A stretch of DNA of 64,000 bases from contig NZ_MRCM01000017.1 of assembly GCF_002303885.1 (NCBI RefSeq), forward strand, positions 88,806 to 152,805, written 5' to 3'. Under the pieces are notes generated by a model. The model was not told where the DNA came from and did not search any database. It saw only the letters and a list, made by a program, of their open reading frames with translations. The translations under genes and the position numbers were made by a program. This document shows positions 16,245 to 25,503 of this stretch, in pieces. Each line of letters begins with the position of its first letter. Position 1 is the first letter of the stretch. Source of the DNA: Flavobacterium sp. ACN2. Its GTDB lineage: Bacteria > Bacteroidota > Bacteroidia > Flavobacteriales > Flavobacteriaceae.

Positions 16245-17432
16245 TTAGAAATTTTCTGATAACCCCAAACGCAGTGACCAATCGTTTTTACTAATTCCGT
16301 AATCTAATGCCAAATTACTGCCATTACGTTTATTCCATTTAATACGAATTCCGGTTCCAATAGCAGGATTCCATTTTTTAAATTGATAGGTATCTAACTT
16401 AGAAACCGAAGAAATATTAGTAAAAAAAACAGCACCAAAAAATCCGTTTCGACTTATGTCGGTCCTGTATTCGGTTTCAAAATAAATAAGAGCATTGCTT
16501 CGGTATCTATTTTTGGTAAATCCACGTCCTGTTTTGCCTTCACGATCCCAACCAATACTTGGCAAATCTAAGTAATGCGGTTTTCCGCCAAACGTTGACC
16601 AGTAAAAAGCTCTTGAAGCCCAAACTCGATGTTTGGTTTTACTGAAAGAATGATATTTTCGAGCATCAAAATACAAAGATTGCCATTTGTTTCCTTCTAC
16701 ACCGCTAGTGTTCATTCTAAAATCGGCTTCTATATACAAACCTTTTTCGGGATTAATAATGTTTTCCCTCGAATCGTAAAGTCCCTGCAAGGCAAAACCA
16801 AACGAAGTCTCGTTAGAGTAATCGCCATTCATATATTTGTAATAATCGGTTTCTCCGTCTATATAGGATTCTTCCGAAATATTTTTATAATTATCTAAAA
16901 GAAAGCCAACTCCCAAACGATAATTTCCAATAACCTGCCTGGTAATAAACTGATAAAAACGCCATTGCTGGTAATCGAGCGTTGACATTTCTTTATCTGA
17001 ATTGTCTTCGCCCAATCCATAAGTATCTTGGGGATAAATCATGTAGCGATAATCTCCAATAAGACTCCATTTATTATCTTTTGAATAGATGTAAGACTGA
17101 ATTGGAAATACAAATTGCTTAGTAAAACTAAAATAAGGCGAAAAAGTAACCTGAGACATTCTGGTTGTTTTGGGATCTCCTAAATAAAATGTTGTCAGAA
17201 AAGAAACCACCAAACCTGTGCTGGAATTAACACCAACTGGAACCGGCAATAAGGAAAAAGCTAGTTTTTTATTTCTTTCTGGACGAATGGTGTCCTGCTT
17301 ATCAAAAACTCGATGAATAACATCCAAAATATCTCGTGTACCCACATTTGTGCTATCATTTTGAGCTTGACAAAACGATCCAATTAAAAATAAAACTACA
17401 ATGTATTTATTTTTTAAACCATTCACACACAA
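16245..17432 (-). CDS. Omp85/BamA-type outer membrane barrel protein
   Basis: 395 residues. Signal peptide within the first ~23 residues (NKYIVVLFLIGSFCQAQ). The mature chain has no POTRA domains; it is essentially a barrel of alternating beta strands, with LLPVPVGVNSSTGLVVSF, an aromatic-rich series of strands and the conserved RGFTKNRYRSNALIYFETEY region (the Omp85 VRGF/Y motif) near residue 300. It ends in a phenylalanine (GLSENF), a usual outer-membrane insertion signal. This size is typical of the surface-antigen variants in Bacteroidota rather than BamA itself. Function (channel or phospholipid transport) is unknown. It lies 31 bp upstream of the GT2 gene. Confidence 0.88.
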   Translation of the reverse strand: MCVNGLKNKYIVVLFLIGSFCQAQNDSTNVGTRDILDVIHRVFDKQDTIRPERNKKLAFSLLPVPVGVNSSTGLVVSFLTTFYLGDPKTTRMSQVTFSPYFSFTKQFVFPIQSYIYSKDNKWSLIGDYRYMIYPQDTYGLGEDNSDKEMSTLDYQQWRFYQFITRQVIGNYRLGVGFLLDNYKNISEESYIDGETDYYKYMNGDYSNETSFGFALQGLYDSRENIINPEKGLYIEADFRMNTSGVEGNKWQSLYFDARKYHSFSKTKHRVWASRAFYWSTFGGKPHYLDLPSIGWDREGKTGRGFTKNRYRSNALIYFETEYRTDISRNGFFGAVFFTNISSVSKLDTYQFKKWNPAIGTGIRIKWNKRNGSNLALDYGISKNDWSLRLGLSENF

Positions 17433-17528
17433 TATTTTAAAAACACCCTCTTACAAATTTAGAATTTTATTAAGAATATCAATCATTTTTTTATGCTAAT
17501 CTGAATTACATAAAAAGTTATATTTGAA

Positions 17529-18119
17529 ATGCTAAATTATTTGATTTTGAAAATCTTTGCTATGTTTCGCTATTGTCTTTTTCTTCCGTTGATTATGCTC
17601 TTTGGCTTTTCAGCAACCTATCAGAAAAATGAAATAAATCTTGTAAAAACAAACAAATGGTTCATTGCTGGGCCTTCTGTAGAAAATGAAGACATGCTGA
17701 ATAAATTCCGCCTACAAAATGGAATGGTTAGCGTTACAACAAATGACAACCCTAAGGGTGAAATAGAATTGAATGTCACGATTACTCCCTCTGAAACCAA
17801 TGACGGAATTCCCGCAAATCTTTCAGACGATTCTAAATACCTCAAAATTACTTATCAATCTACACAAATTATAAAACTGCAAGCGAGAGAGGGCAATCAA
17901 GAAGGCACCGGTTGTGCGCACGGAGGTTCACATCCAAGAGTTTCTATACCTGCTTCTCCTAAACGCTTTTCTACAATAAAAATTCTATGGTCAGATTTCA
18001 GACAAGATGAACTCCCTGACGGAAAACTTTTAAACATTCATAATTTATGCAAGCTTAATTTTGTCAATTACAATCCTACTTCAGGTTCTGTTCTGAAGAT
18101 AAAATCGGTGAGTTTTTAG
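17529..18119 (+). CDS. Exported beta-sandwich protein of unknown function
   Basis: 196 residues; translation may instead start at the internal ATG at 17562 (MFRYCLFLPLIMLFGFSATY), which gives a cleaner signal peptide. The mature sequence is beta-rich, with paired segments NDNPKGEIELNVTITPSETN and KYLKITYQSTQIIKLQAREG, a GCAHGGSHPRV turn and the C-terminal pattern IKILWSDFRQDELPDGK ... KLNFVNYNPTSGSVLKIKSV. That ending resembles CIA30/CBM11-like galactose-binding folds, suggesting carbohydrate or surface binding; this is fold-level inference only. It diverges from the Omp85-like gene and is followed by large repeat elements. Confidence 0.75.
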   Translation: MLNYLILKIFAMFRYCLFLPLIMLFGFSATYQKNEINLVKTNKWFIAGPSVENEDMLNKFRLQNGMVSVTTNDNPKGEIELNVTITPSETNDGIPANLSDDSKYLKITYQSTQIIKLQAREGNQEGTGCAHGGSHPRVSIPASPKRFSTIKILWSDFRQDELPDGKLLNIHNLCKLNFVNYNPTSGSVLKIKSVSF

Positions 18120-18126
18120 TTTTTTT

Positions 18127-18345
18127 GTTTCAGGTTTCAGGTTTCAAGTTTTATCCGGAACTTGAAACATTGTCTTTTTTTTCTGCAAAATACGCAAGTT
18201 TTTGTTCTATGTTCCACTCACTACAAACGCAAAGTTCGCAAAGCTTTAAAAAACTTTGCGAACGTTGTGTATATCGTTGCGCTCTTTGCGGTTAAGTTCA
18301 ACAACATGAAACTTGAAACTTGAAACCTGAAACTTGAAACCTTAA
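18127..18345. repeat. Nested repeat block: heptamer GAAACTT arms around a CGCAAAG hairpin
   Basis: Outer arms are heptamer tandems: GTTTCAGGTTTCAGGTTTCA on the left (18127-18170 region) and TGAAACTTGAAACTTGAAAC on the right (18306-18345). Between them sits a hairpin of the CGCAAAG family (18228-18290: CGCAAAGTTCGCAAAG, a short A-run, CTTTGCGAACG). The block fills the convergent space between the exported protein gene and the DUF5009-like gene; the stop codon at 18342-18344 lies at its right edge. Confidence 0.85.
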
Positions 18346-19532
18346 AGATGCAGCTGAATTTTATATCGATTCAAGATTTTCATAACATAAAGCATAATGA
18401 TAGAAAATACTAAAGACCAAATAATTCCAAGAACTCCTTCTCTAAAATATCCGGGAATAATATGAAGATTAAACGCTTTACAGAAATAATAAATCACGCC
18501 TGGCAAAATATAAATCAATAACGGATTTGCCGCTGCAGGCATAAAAAATTCACTCCATTTGGTTTGTTTTTTAACTTCCATCAGCCAATACAACAAATAG
18601 AACAAAACGGTACATATTGCTGCCGAAAACATTGTCCACGATGGTGTTCCTTTAATTTTTGAAATTCCAAAGTAAGGACGAAGCAAAATAGCCGTGATTG
18701 TAAATAGCGCAACAAAACCAATTACAGACCAGTTGATTTTGGAACTGATTTTTCGATCAAAAAACAATAACGAAACTATTATTCCTGCTGAAGCTAAAGA
18801 AGCATGCGTTAAATGTCCAGCTATAAAACTCAACCAAGAAGTATTTTGTACAAAAGAATTTTCCGTTAGATTAAGCGAATTCATTGCAACAGAAAAAACT
18901 AAAAATGCAATCATTGCCCATAAATTTCCAGAAACTAACCAATAATAAACTACTGTAAAAAGATACGCCCAACCGATTAATCCGAGTATTCCCCACCATT
19001 TTGGAGTCATTCCTCGATCTCCAGTTTCTTGAACATATAAAAAATACAGTGTTACTAGAACTAAAATCCCTCCGTATTGAAGTATGCTTTTTAACCATAA
19101 AGGAAAATCTTTTGGATATTTATTCCAAATCGGAATTGGCATCGCATAGGCTAAAAGCCCCCAAAACGCAGGTGCGATTATCATTTTAGAAGCGTCGTAG
19201 CCATATTCGGCATTGACCATAAAAACGCCAATTACAATAAGAGCAATGGCTCTTTTAAGAGTATGTGTCCAAATTGTTTTCGGGCTGTCACCTTTTATCA
19301 ATCTGGCATTAAAAGCAAACGGAATAGACATTCCAACAATGAATAAAAAAGCAGGGAAAACTAAATCAACAAAAGTCATTGCATCGGCATCTGCGGGCAT
19401 ATGTTTTAACCATTGCGGCACATTTTGAATGCTCGCAAGCTCATTTACAAAAATCATTACAAAAATGGTAATTCCACGTAAAGCATCAATAGAAATAATA
19501 CGCTGATTAAACAGATTCTCTTTTATTTTCAC
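18342..19532 (-). CDS. HGSNAT/DUF5009-like membrane acyltransferase, second copy
   Basis: 396 residues, about eleven hydrophobic helices. Starts NQRIISIDALRGITIFVMIF and continues DLVFPAFLFIVGMSIPFAFN, the same signature as the gene at 3263 but clearly diverged, so this is an old paralog. Other conserved spots are YGYDASKMIIAPAFWGLLAY and the PAAANPLLIYILPGVIYY segment near the end. Likely moves an acyl group to a sugar at the membrane. It diverges from the CpsB-type gene at 19644, which suggests, but does not prove, a link to surface polysaccharide modification. Confidence 0.8.
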   Translation of the reverse strand: MKIKENLFNQRIISIDALRGITIFVMIFVNELASIQNVPQWLKHMPADADAMTFVDLVFPAFLFIVGMSIPFAFNARLIKGDSPKTIWTHTLKRAIALIVIGVFMVNAEYGYDASKMIIAPAFWGLLAYAMPIPIWNKYPKDFPLWLKSILQYGGILVLVTLYFLYVQETGDRGMTPKWWGILGLIGWAYLFTVVYYWLVSGNLWAMIAFLVFSVAMNSLNLTENSFVQNTSWLSFIAGHLTHASLASAGIIVSLLFFDRKISSKINWSVIGFVALFTITAILLRPYFGISKIKGTPSWTMFSAAICTVLFYLLYWLMEVKKQTKWSEFFMPAAANPLLIYILPGVIYYFCKAFNLHIIPGYFREGVLGIIWSLVFSIIMLYVMKILNRYKIQLHL

Positions 19533-19601
19533 AATTTTTTACTTTTTTACTAAAAATCAAATATAACATAAATCTAAAATGTCTTGTTACAAATTCTAGA
19601 T

Positions 19602-19609
19602 TAATTTTG
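19602..19609 (+). promoter_or_regulatory. -7 element before the CpsB-type phosphatase
   Basis: TAATTTTG matches TAnnTTTG, 34 bp before the ATG at 19644. A TTG at 19584-19586 is only 15 bp away, shorter than the usual spacing. Confidence 0.45.
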
Positions 19610-19643
19610 CACGCTATAAAACTGATTTATACTTTTTTGTTAC

Positions 19644-20381
19644 ATGTTATCATTCCTAAAACCAAAACCCATATTAAAAGAACTGCTTGACGGAAGTTTT
19701 GTTGACATTCATTCTCATATTTTACCAGGAATTGATGACGGAGCAAAAAACATAAAAAAATCAGTTGACCTGGTTTCGTCTTTACAAGAGATTGGGGTTT
19801 CTCAAATTATTACGTCGCCGCATATTAGTCATTATGTTTGGAATAATTCTCCAGAAATCATAGCGTCTAAACTTCTGGAAACAGAAAAAGCGTTAGAAGA
19901 AAATAAAATTGAAATTCCTGTTCGAGCTGCAGCAGAATACCTCATCGATAGCTGGTTTGAGAATCACTTTAAAGAAGAAAAACTTCTGACTTTGAAAGAC
20001 AATTATATCTTAGTCGAAATATCGTATCAAAATGCTCCTTTAAATATTTACAAAACTATCTTTGAGATACAATTGGCTGGTTATATCCCTGTTTTGGCTC
20101 ATCCAGAACGTTATCTCTTTTATCACAATAAATTTTCTGAATACGAGAAGTTAAAAAATGCAGGGTGTCTTTTTCAGCTAAATCTGCTTTCTACTGTTGA
20201 GTATTACGGTTCTAAAATTGCAAAAGTTACCGACGAACTTTTAGCGAAAGGAATGTACTCTTTTTGCGGAACAGATGTTCATCATAAAAAACATATCGAA
20301 GCTTTTGACAGCAAGTTAAAGATTAAAAACATTCAATCTTTAAAAGAAGTAATTGCGAATAATCAGTTTTTTAAATTTTAA
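19644..20381 (+). CDS. CpsB/CapC-type tyrosine-protein phosphatase (PHP fold)
   Basis: 245 residues. PHP-domain phosphatase that dephosphorylates the tyrosine tail of bacterial BY-kinases controlling capsule export. Metal-binding motifs are visible: DIHSHILPGIDDGAK near residue 22, TSPHISHYVW near 58, a central AEYLIDSWFENHF, LAHPERY near 152 and GTDVHHKK near 210. Its 3' end meets the glycosylphosphotransferase gene head to head (6 bp between stop codons). The neighbourhood (priming transferase, GT2, acyltransferase) supports a role in surface polysaccharide assembly; the cognate kinase is not in the window. Confidence 0.92.
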   Translation: MLSFLKPKPILKELLDGSFVDIHSHILPGIDDGAKNIKKSVDLVSSLQEIGVSQIITSPHISHYVWNNSPEIIASKLLETEKALEENKIEIPVRAAAEYLIDSWFENHFKEEKLLTLKDNYILVEISYQNAPLNIYKTIFEIQLAGYIPVLAHPERYLFYHNKFSEYEKLKNAGCLFQLNLLSTVEYYGSKIAKVTDELLAKGMYSFCGTDVHHKKHIEAFDSKLKIKNIQSLKEVIANNQFFKF

Positions 20382-20387
20382 AAAAGC

Positions 20388-21806
20388 TTAATAAGCGTTT
20401 TCTTCGCCTTTAAAAATATTAATTATCGTTTTTATAATAATCTTAATATCAAGCAGGAAACTCCAGTTTTCGATATACCAAATATCATATTCCACTCTGT
20501 TTTCCATATCGCTTAACACTTTTGTCTCTCCTCTATAACCATTGACTTGAGCCCATCCAGTAATTCCTGGCTTAGCATATTGTCGAACCAGATAATTATT
20601 AATAAGATCACTGTATTCTTTGGCAAGATTAACCATATGCGGTCTTGGTCCTACGACTGACATGTCTCCCCAAAAAACATTGAAAAACTGAGGCAGCTCA
20701 TCGATACTTGTTTTACGAATAAAAGCTCCAAATTTTGTTATACGGCTATCGCCTTTTTCTGCTTGTTTATTATGAGCAAGTCCGTTTACATACATGCTTC
20801 TAAATTTCAAACATACAAATGATCGATTATCTCTACCCGATCTTTTTTGTTTAAAAAACACAGGGCCTGGAGATTCGATTTTTATAATAAGTGTGATAAT
20901 CGGAAACAACCAAGGAAAAATTAGCAGGATTACCAAACTTGAAAAACAGACATCAAAAATCTTTTTCAAAAGTCTGTTTGAAGCAAATTCTAAGGGTTCT
21001 GTACGAAACATTAATACAGGAGTATTTTCGTAAAAAGCCACCTCAACTTTACTTGCTTTTGTGTACAGTTGAAAATCTGGAATAAACTTAATTCGAACCA
21101 TTTTCTGCTCGCAGATTCTTGTGAGTTCATTAATTATTTCGATATTATCAATATGCAGTGCGACATACATTTCATCTACTTCATTCTCGTCCAAAAATGT
21201 TTCGATACCTTCAAACTTTCCGATAATAAGAGTAGGATCAACAATATTACCCTCCTTTTTTTCATCAAAAAAGCCTAAAAATCGATATCCGTAAGTTAAA
21301 TCTCTAGCTAATACTTTTCGAATTTTTTCTCCAGATTCGTTTGCTCCAACAATTATAAAAGTTTTAAAATTGTATCCTTTTGCTCGAACATATTTTAAAA
21401 GTTTCATCGAGAAATATCGAGAAAACATAAGCAATCCGAAAAAGATCATGTAGAAATAAACTAAGCGAAGCCTAGAAATGTCGGTGTATTTTAGATAAAC
21501 CACAAATATAGAAACCAAGGCAGCATGGATTGAAATCTTTTTGATTGTTCTCCATAATATCGATTCTATCGGCTCTACTCTCACGCTTCGATTAGAATCT
21601 TTTTGAAGCAATAACGCCACCCATATTAAAATTGCTAAAAGCGAAATTGTTCTTTCTTCTTTAGACAATAATTTATCCAAATCCCCAAACCTTGCCAACG
21701 CAGAAAGCAGCGTGGCAGAATTTAATAAAATGACATCAACTACTACAAACAAAAGTTTATAATACCGTGAAATTCTAAAGTGTGATAATTCTTGTAAAAT
21801 TTTCAT
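20388..21806 (-). CDS. Polyprenyl glycosylphosphotransferase (exopolysaccharide priming enzyme)
   Basis: 472 residues from the ATG at 21806 (MKILQELSHFRISRYYKLLF). An in-frame ATG at 21866 would add 20 poorly conserved-looking residues, and a TTATTTTG near-promoter overlaps it, so I prefer the inner start. Layout of WbaP/CpsE-type enzymes: four N-terminal membrane helices, a Rossmann-like CoA-binding domain (TFIIVGANESGEKIRKVL near 170), a fifth helix and the sugar-transferase domain KKIFDVCFSSLVILLIFPW, SPGPVFFKQKRSGR, KFRSM and GDMSVVGPRPHMV. It puts the first sugar-phosphate onto undecaprenyl phosphate. Confidence 0.93.
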   Translation of the reverse strand: MKILQELSHFRISRYYKLLFVVVDVILLNSATLLSALARFGDLDKLLSKEERTISLLAILIWVALLLQKDSNRSVRVEPIESILWRTIKKISIHAALVSIFVVYLKYTDISRLRLVYFYMIFFGLLMFSRYFSMKLLKYVRAKGYNFKTFIIVGANESGEKIRKVLARDLTYGYRFLGFFDEKKEGNIVDPTLIIGKFEGIETFLDENEVDEMYVALHIDNIEIINELTRICEQKMVRIKFIPDFQLYTKASKVEVAFYENTPVLMFRTEPLEFASNRLLKKIFDVCFSSLVILLIFPWLFPIITLIIKIESPGPVFFKQKRSGRDNRSFVCLKFRSMYVNGLAHNKQAEKGDSRITKFGAFIRKTSIDELPQFFNVFWGDMSVVGPRPHMVNLAKEYSDLINNYLVRQYAKPGITGWAQVNGYRGETKVLSDMENRVEYDIWYIENWSFLLDIKIIIKTIINIFKGEENAY

Positions 21807-21956
21807 GTCGGGGCGAAATCTTATCCAAAAGGAATAAAAAAGACTTTTATAATAAAAGTGCTGCAAAATAACATTTAAATTATATTTTTTGATACTTATT
21901 TCATTCTAATTATTTAAAACTTTACTTTTATGTTATGCTGACCTAATAGTGCAATC

Positions 21957-22919
21957 ATGCTTAAAATTATTTTTTTCTTTTTAACAATTACTTCCGTTTA
22001 TTCCCAAATTCCTGGCTGTACCGATCCGCAAGCAGAAAACTACAGTTCATCATCTCTACAAAATAATGGTAGCTGCAATTACAAAAGTCTAAAAATCAAA
22101 CCTGTATATTCTTATCATCTTAGCGATTCTATACGAGAAACCTCTGGCTTAATTGCTTTTCAAAATTTACTCTGGACACATAACGATGATCATGACACCG
22201 CAATTTATGGATTGGATACTTTAGGAAAAATCAAAAAGAAAATTATTCTTCCCGAAACTATCAATCACGATTGGGAAGAAATCTCGCAAGATAGCACACA
22301 TCTTTATATCGGCGATTTTGGCAATAATTATTCTGGAAATAGAACCGATTTGAAAATTCTTAAAATTGAAAAAAGATCTTTTTTAGAAGAAAATCCGAAA
22401 ATTGAAACCATCCTATTTTCTTATTCTGACCAAACTAATTTTTCTCTATCAAAACCAAACAAAACCGATTTTGATTGTGAAGCATTTATTGTTTCCAAAG
22501 ACAGCATCTACCTATTTACCAAGCAATGGAAATCGTCTAAAACCAATATTTACGCTTTGCCAAAGCAAGAAGGAACACAAATTGCAAAACTCAAAGCAAC
22601 AATTGATACCAAAGGTCTGGTTACTGGTGCCACTTATTTAGAAAACAAAAAACTAATTACTTTGTGCGGCTATACCAAAGTAGGAAAACCTTTTTTATAT
22701 CTGCTCTACGATTTTAAAGATCAAGATTTTTTATCTGGAAATAAAAGGCGAATCGATTTAAAACTTCCTTTTCATCAAATTGAAGGAATTGCGACGAAAG
22801 ATGGTTTACATTATTTTTTAACGAATGAATCTCTTGTTCGAAAACCAGTTATAAATGTTCCTCAGCAAATTCATTATTTCGATTTAAGTTCCGTTCTAAG
22901 GTTGTATCTCCATAAATAA
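21957..22919 (+). CDS. Secreted beta-propeller-like protein with a GCTDP-x-DGSC-type N-terminal motif
   Basis: 320 residues. Signal peptide MLKIIFFFLTITSVYSQ, then GCTDPQAENYSSSSLQNNG followed by SC: the two-cysteine motif seen as repeats in many secreted Bacteroidota proteins. The remainder is a series of beta units each carrying Asp/Trp-rich turns (HNDDHDTAIYGLDTLGKI, HLYIGDFGNNYSG, SIYLFTKQW), typical of a propeller, and resembles SdiA-regulated/YjiK-like proteins. The YIGDFGNN turn is repeated in spirit in the protein at 55378. Function unknown. Starts 150 bp from the divergent glycosylphosphotransferase gene. Confidence 0.75.
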   Translation: MLKIIFFFLTITSVYSQIPGCTDPQAENYSSSSLQNNGSCNYKSLKIKPVYSYHLSDSIRETSGLIAFQNLLWTHNDDHDTAIYGLDTLGKIKKKIILPETINHDWEEISQDSTHLYIGDFGNNYSGNRTDLKILKIEKRSFLEENPKIETILFSYSDQTNFSLSKPNKTDFDCEAFIVSKDSIYLFTKQWKSSKTNIYALPKQEGTQIAKLKATIDTKGLVTGATYLENKKLITLCGYTKVGKPFLYLLYDFKDQDFLSGNKRRIDLKLPFHQIEGIATKDGLHYFLTNESLVRKPVINVPQQIHYFDLSSVLRLYLHK

Positions 22920-22942
22920 TTCGCAAATGCAAGATAATAGTT

Positions 22943-22950
22943 TACTTTTG
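22943..22950 (+). promoter_or_regulatory. -7 element of the ABC-F gene
   Basis: TACTTTTG fits TAnnTTTG, 59 bp before the GTG start at 23010. Confidence 0.5.
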
Positions 22951-23009
22951 CAGAAAGTTATGTTTTAGAAAACATTCATAACTCATAATTTATAACTTAT
23001 AATTACAAA

Positions 23010-24872
23010 GTGAATTACTTATCAGTCGAAAATATATCAAAGTCATTTGGAGAAAGAGTCCTTTTTGACAACATTTCTTTTGGAATTAATAAAGATCAAA
23101 AAATCGCTTTCATTGCAAAAAATGGTTCTGGAAAAACAACCATAATGAGCATTATTAATGGTTTGGAAGAACCAGATACTGGGCAAGTTGTTTTAAGAAA
23201 AGGAATCAGAATGGCATTTCTATCGCAAGACAATAATCTTCAAGATGAACTTACGATCGAAGAAAGTATTTTTGCCTCAGATAACGAAACGCTTAAAGTT
23301 ATTGAAGCTTATGAAAAGGCTTTAGAAAATCCTGCTGACGAAGAAGCTTACCAAAAAGCTTTTGATGCTATGGATCAGCATAATGCATGGGATTTTGAAA
23401 CGCAATACAAACAGATTTTATTCAAATTAAAGCTGGAAGATTTCAAACTTAAAGTTAAAAATCTTTCTGGAGGACAGAAAAAACGTCTTTCTCTAGCCAT
23501 AATTCTAATCAATCGTCCTGATTTATTGATTCTAGATGAGCCAACCAACCACTTAGATCTAGAAATGATCGAATGGCTGGAAAGTTACTTTGCCAAAGAA
23601 AACATCACTTTGTTTATGGTAACGCACGACCGTTTCTTTTTGGAGCGCGTTTGTAACGAAATTATAGAACTAGACAACGGAAAACTATACCAATACAAAG
23701 GAAATTATTCTTACTACCTACAGAAAAAAGAAGAAAGAATCACTTCTGAAAATGCTAGTGTTGACAAGGCTAAAAACTTGTTTGTAAAAGAATTAGAATG
23801 GATGCGCCGCCAGCCAAAAGCGAGAACAACCAAATCTAAATCACGTCAGGATGACTTTTACATTATTAAAGAAAAAGCGCAAAGCCGACGAAAAGAAAAT
23901 AAAGTTGAGCTTGAAATTAACATGGAAAGAATGGGAAGCAAAATCATTGAGCTTCATAAACTTTCTAAAAAATTCAAAGACCGCGTTATTCTTGACAATT
24001 TCAGTTTTGATTTTCAACGTGGAGAAAGAATCGGAATTATTGGTAAAAACGGAACTGGAAAATCGACCTTCTTAAATCTTTTGACAGGAACAATTCCTCC
24101 AGACAGCGGACGTGTTGTTAAAGGAGATACTATAAAAATTGGATATTATACACAGTCTGGAATTAACCCAAAACCAGGTCAGCGTGTTATTGATATTATA
24201 AAAGAGTACGGAGAGTATATTCCGTTGACAAAAGGAAAAATTATTTCGGCTTCGCAATTATTGGAGCGTTTTCTTTTTGATGCCAAAAAACAATATGATT
24301 ACGTTGAGAAATTAAGTGGTGGAGAATTAAAGCGTTTATACTTGTGTACGGTTTTAATTCAGAATCCGAACTTCTTGATTCTAGATGAGCCTACAAACGA
24401 TTTGGATATTGTAACGCTAAACGTTCTAGAAAGTTTCCTTTTAGATTACCCAGGATGTTTATTGGTAGTTTCGCACGACCGTTATTTTATGGATAAAATT
24501 GTCGATCATTTATTTGTCTTTAGAGGTCAAGGCGAAATAGAAAATTTCCCAGGAAACTATTCTGATTTCCGTGCTTACGAAGACAGTGCTGATGTTGCTC
24601 AAAAAGAAGAAAACAAAGCAGAAAAGAAAGAATGGAAACAAAATAATCCAACCGGAAATCTAAGTTTTAACGAACAAAAAGAATATCAGAAAATCGAAAG
24701 AGAAATTAAAGATTTAGAAGCTGAAAAAGCCAAAATCGAACAATTATTCTCTGACGGAAAAATTGCAGATGCCGATATCGAGAAAAAAGCAAACGAACTT
24801 CAAAACATAATTAATAAAATCGAAGCAAAAGAAGAACGCTGGTTTGAACTTTCTGCTAAACTTGAAGGATAG
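23010..24872 (+). CDS. ABC-F family ATPase
   Basis: 620 residues from a GTG start. Two tandem ABC domains without membrane segments: first Walker A AKNGSGKTT near residue 38, signature LSGGQKKRLSLAI, Walker B LLILDEPTNHLDLEMIEWL; an interdomain linker with a basic region (EWMRRQPKARTTKSKSR); second Walker A GKNGTGKS, signature LSGGELKRLYLC, LILDEPTNDLDIVTLNVLE. A Lys/Glu-rich coiled coil fills the last ~80 residues, as in Uup. ABC-F proteins act on the ribosome as translation factors or in antibiotic protection; the coiled-coil tail favours the Uup-like housekeeping group. Followed by a heptamer repeat arm at 24880-24913. Confidence 0.92.
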   Translation: MNYLSVENISKSFGERVLFDNISFGINKDQKIAFIAKNGSGKTTIMSIINGLEEPDTGQVVLRKGIRMAFLSQDNNLQDELTIEESIFASDNETLKVIEAYEKALENPADEEAYQKAFDAMDQHNAWDFETQYKQILFKLKLEDFKLKVKNLSGGQKKRLSLAIILINRPDLLILDEPTNHLDLEMIEWLESYFAKENITLFMVTHDRFFLERVCNEIIELDNGKLYQYKGNYSYYLQKKEERITSENASVDKAKNLFVKELEWMRRQPKARTTKSKSRQDDFYIIKEKAQSRRKENKVELEINMERMGSKIIELHKLSKKFKDRVILDNFSFDFQRGERIGIIGKNGTGKSTFLNLLTGTIPPDSGRVVKGDTIKIGYYTQSGINPKPGQRVIDIIKEYGEYIPLTKGKIISASQLLERFLFDAKKQYDYVEKLSGGELKRLYLCTVLIQNPNFLILDEPTNDLDIVTLNVLESFLLDYPGCLLVVSHDRYFMDKIVDHLFVFRGQGEIENFPGNYSDFRAYEDSADVAQKEENKAEKKEWKQNNPTGNLSFNEQKEYQKIEREIKDLEAEKAKIEQLFSDGKIADADIEKKANELQNIINKIEAKEERWFELSAKLEG

Positions 24873-24879
24873 ATTTTTT

Positions 24880-24913
24880 GTTTCAAGTTTCAGGTTTAAA
24901 GTTTCAAGTTTTA
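24880..24913. repeat. Heptamer repeat arm (TTTCAAG family)
   Basis: GTTTCAAGTTTCAGG followed by TTTAAAGTTTCAAG, 7-bp period, starting 8 bp after the ABC-F stop. Same units as the arms at 18127 and 18306, but here without the opposite arm. Confidence 0.8.
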
Positions 24914-24999
24914 CTTTTTAAAAGAATTATTACACTGAAAACCGAGACTAAGACAAAAAACAATTTTAATATATTTAAGCTCTTTAAACAAATATCACA

Positions 25000-25482
25000 A
25001 TGAAAAAACTATTAGCCGCAGTATTTACTTTAACCTTATTTATTTCTTGCAACAACACGGAAAAAGATACAGAAAAAGACACATCTGAACCAGCAAAAGA
25101 TTTCACAGAACAAAACGAACAGGACATTAAAGATTATTTAGCCAAAAATAATTTAACTGCAACCAGAACCGATTCAGGCCTTTATTATATCATTACAGAA
25201 CCAGGTAATGGCGCTCAACCAACTTCTACTTCTAATGTAACTGTTGCTTATAAAGGTTATTATACAAACGGAAAAGTTTTTGATCAAAGTAAAGATGCAG
25301 GAATTTCATTTGGTTTAAATCAAGTAATTAAAGGTTGGACAGAAGGTATCCCTCATTTTAAAGAAGGAGGATCTGGAGTTCTATTAATACCATCTCGTTT
25401 AGGTTACGGAAGTTATGATTACATGACAATACCGGGAGGTTCGGTACTTATTTTCGACGTAAAATTGATTAAAGTAAATTAA
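25000..25482 (+). CDS. FKBP-type peptidyl-prolyl isomerase lipoprotein
   Basis: 160 residues. Lipobox LFISC with lipidated Cys at residue 17, a charged linker, then an FKBP domain: VTVAYKGYYTNGKVFDQS, VIKGWTEGIPHFKEGGSG, IPSRLGYGS and SVLIFDVKLI. Catalytic-site aromatics (Y, F, W) are kept, so it is likely an active prolyl isomerase, anchored in a cell-envelope membrane. In flavobacteria such lipoproteins include GldI, needed for gliding; this one is shorter and the gene context (ABC-F upstream, methyltransferase 21 bp downstream) does not link it to gliding. The downstream O-methyltransferase-like gene is probably in the same transcript. Confidence 0.9.
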   Translation: MKKLLAAVFTLTLFISCNNTEKDTEKDTSEPAKDFTEQNEQDIKDYLAKNNLTATRTDSGLYYIITEPGNGAQPTSTSNVTVAYKGYYTNGKVFDQSKDAGISFGLNQVIKGWTEGIPHFKEGGSGVLLIPSRLGYGSYDYMTIPGGSVLIFDVKLIKVN

Positions 25483-25503
25483 TCTTTCATTCTAAATTTC
25501 TAG

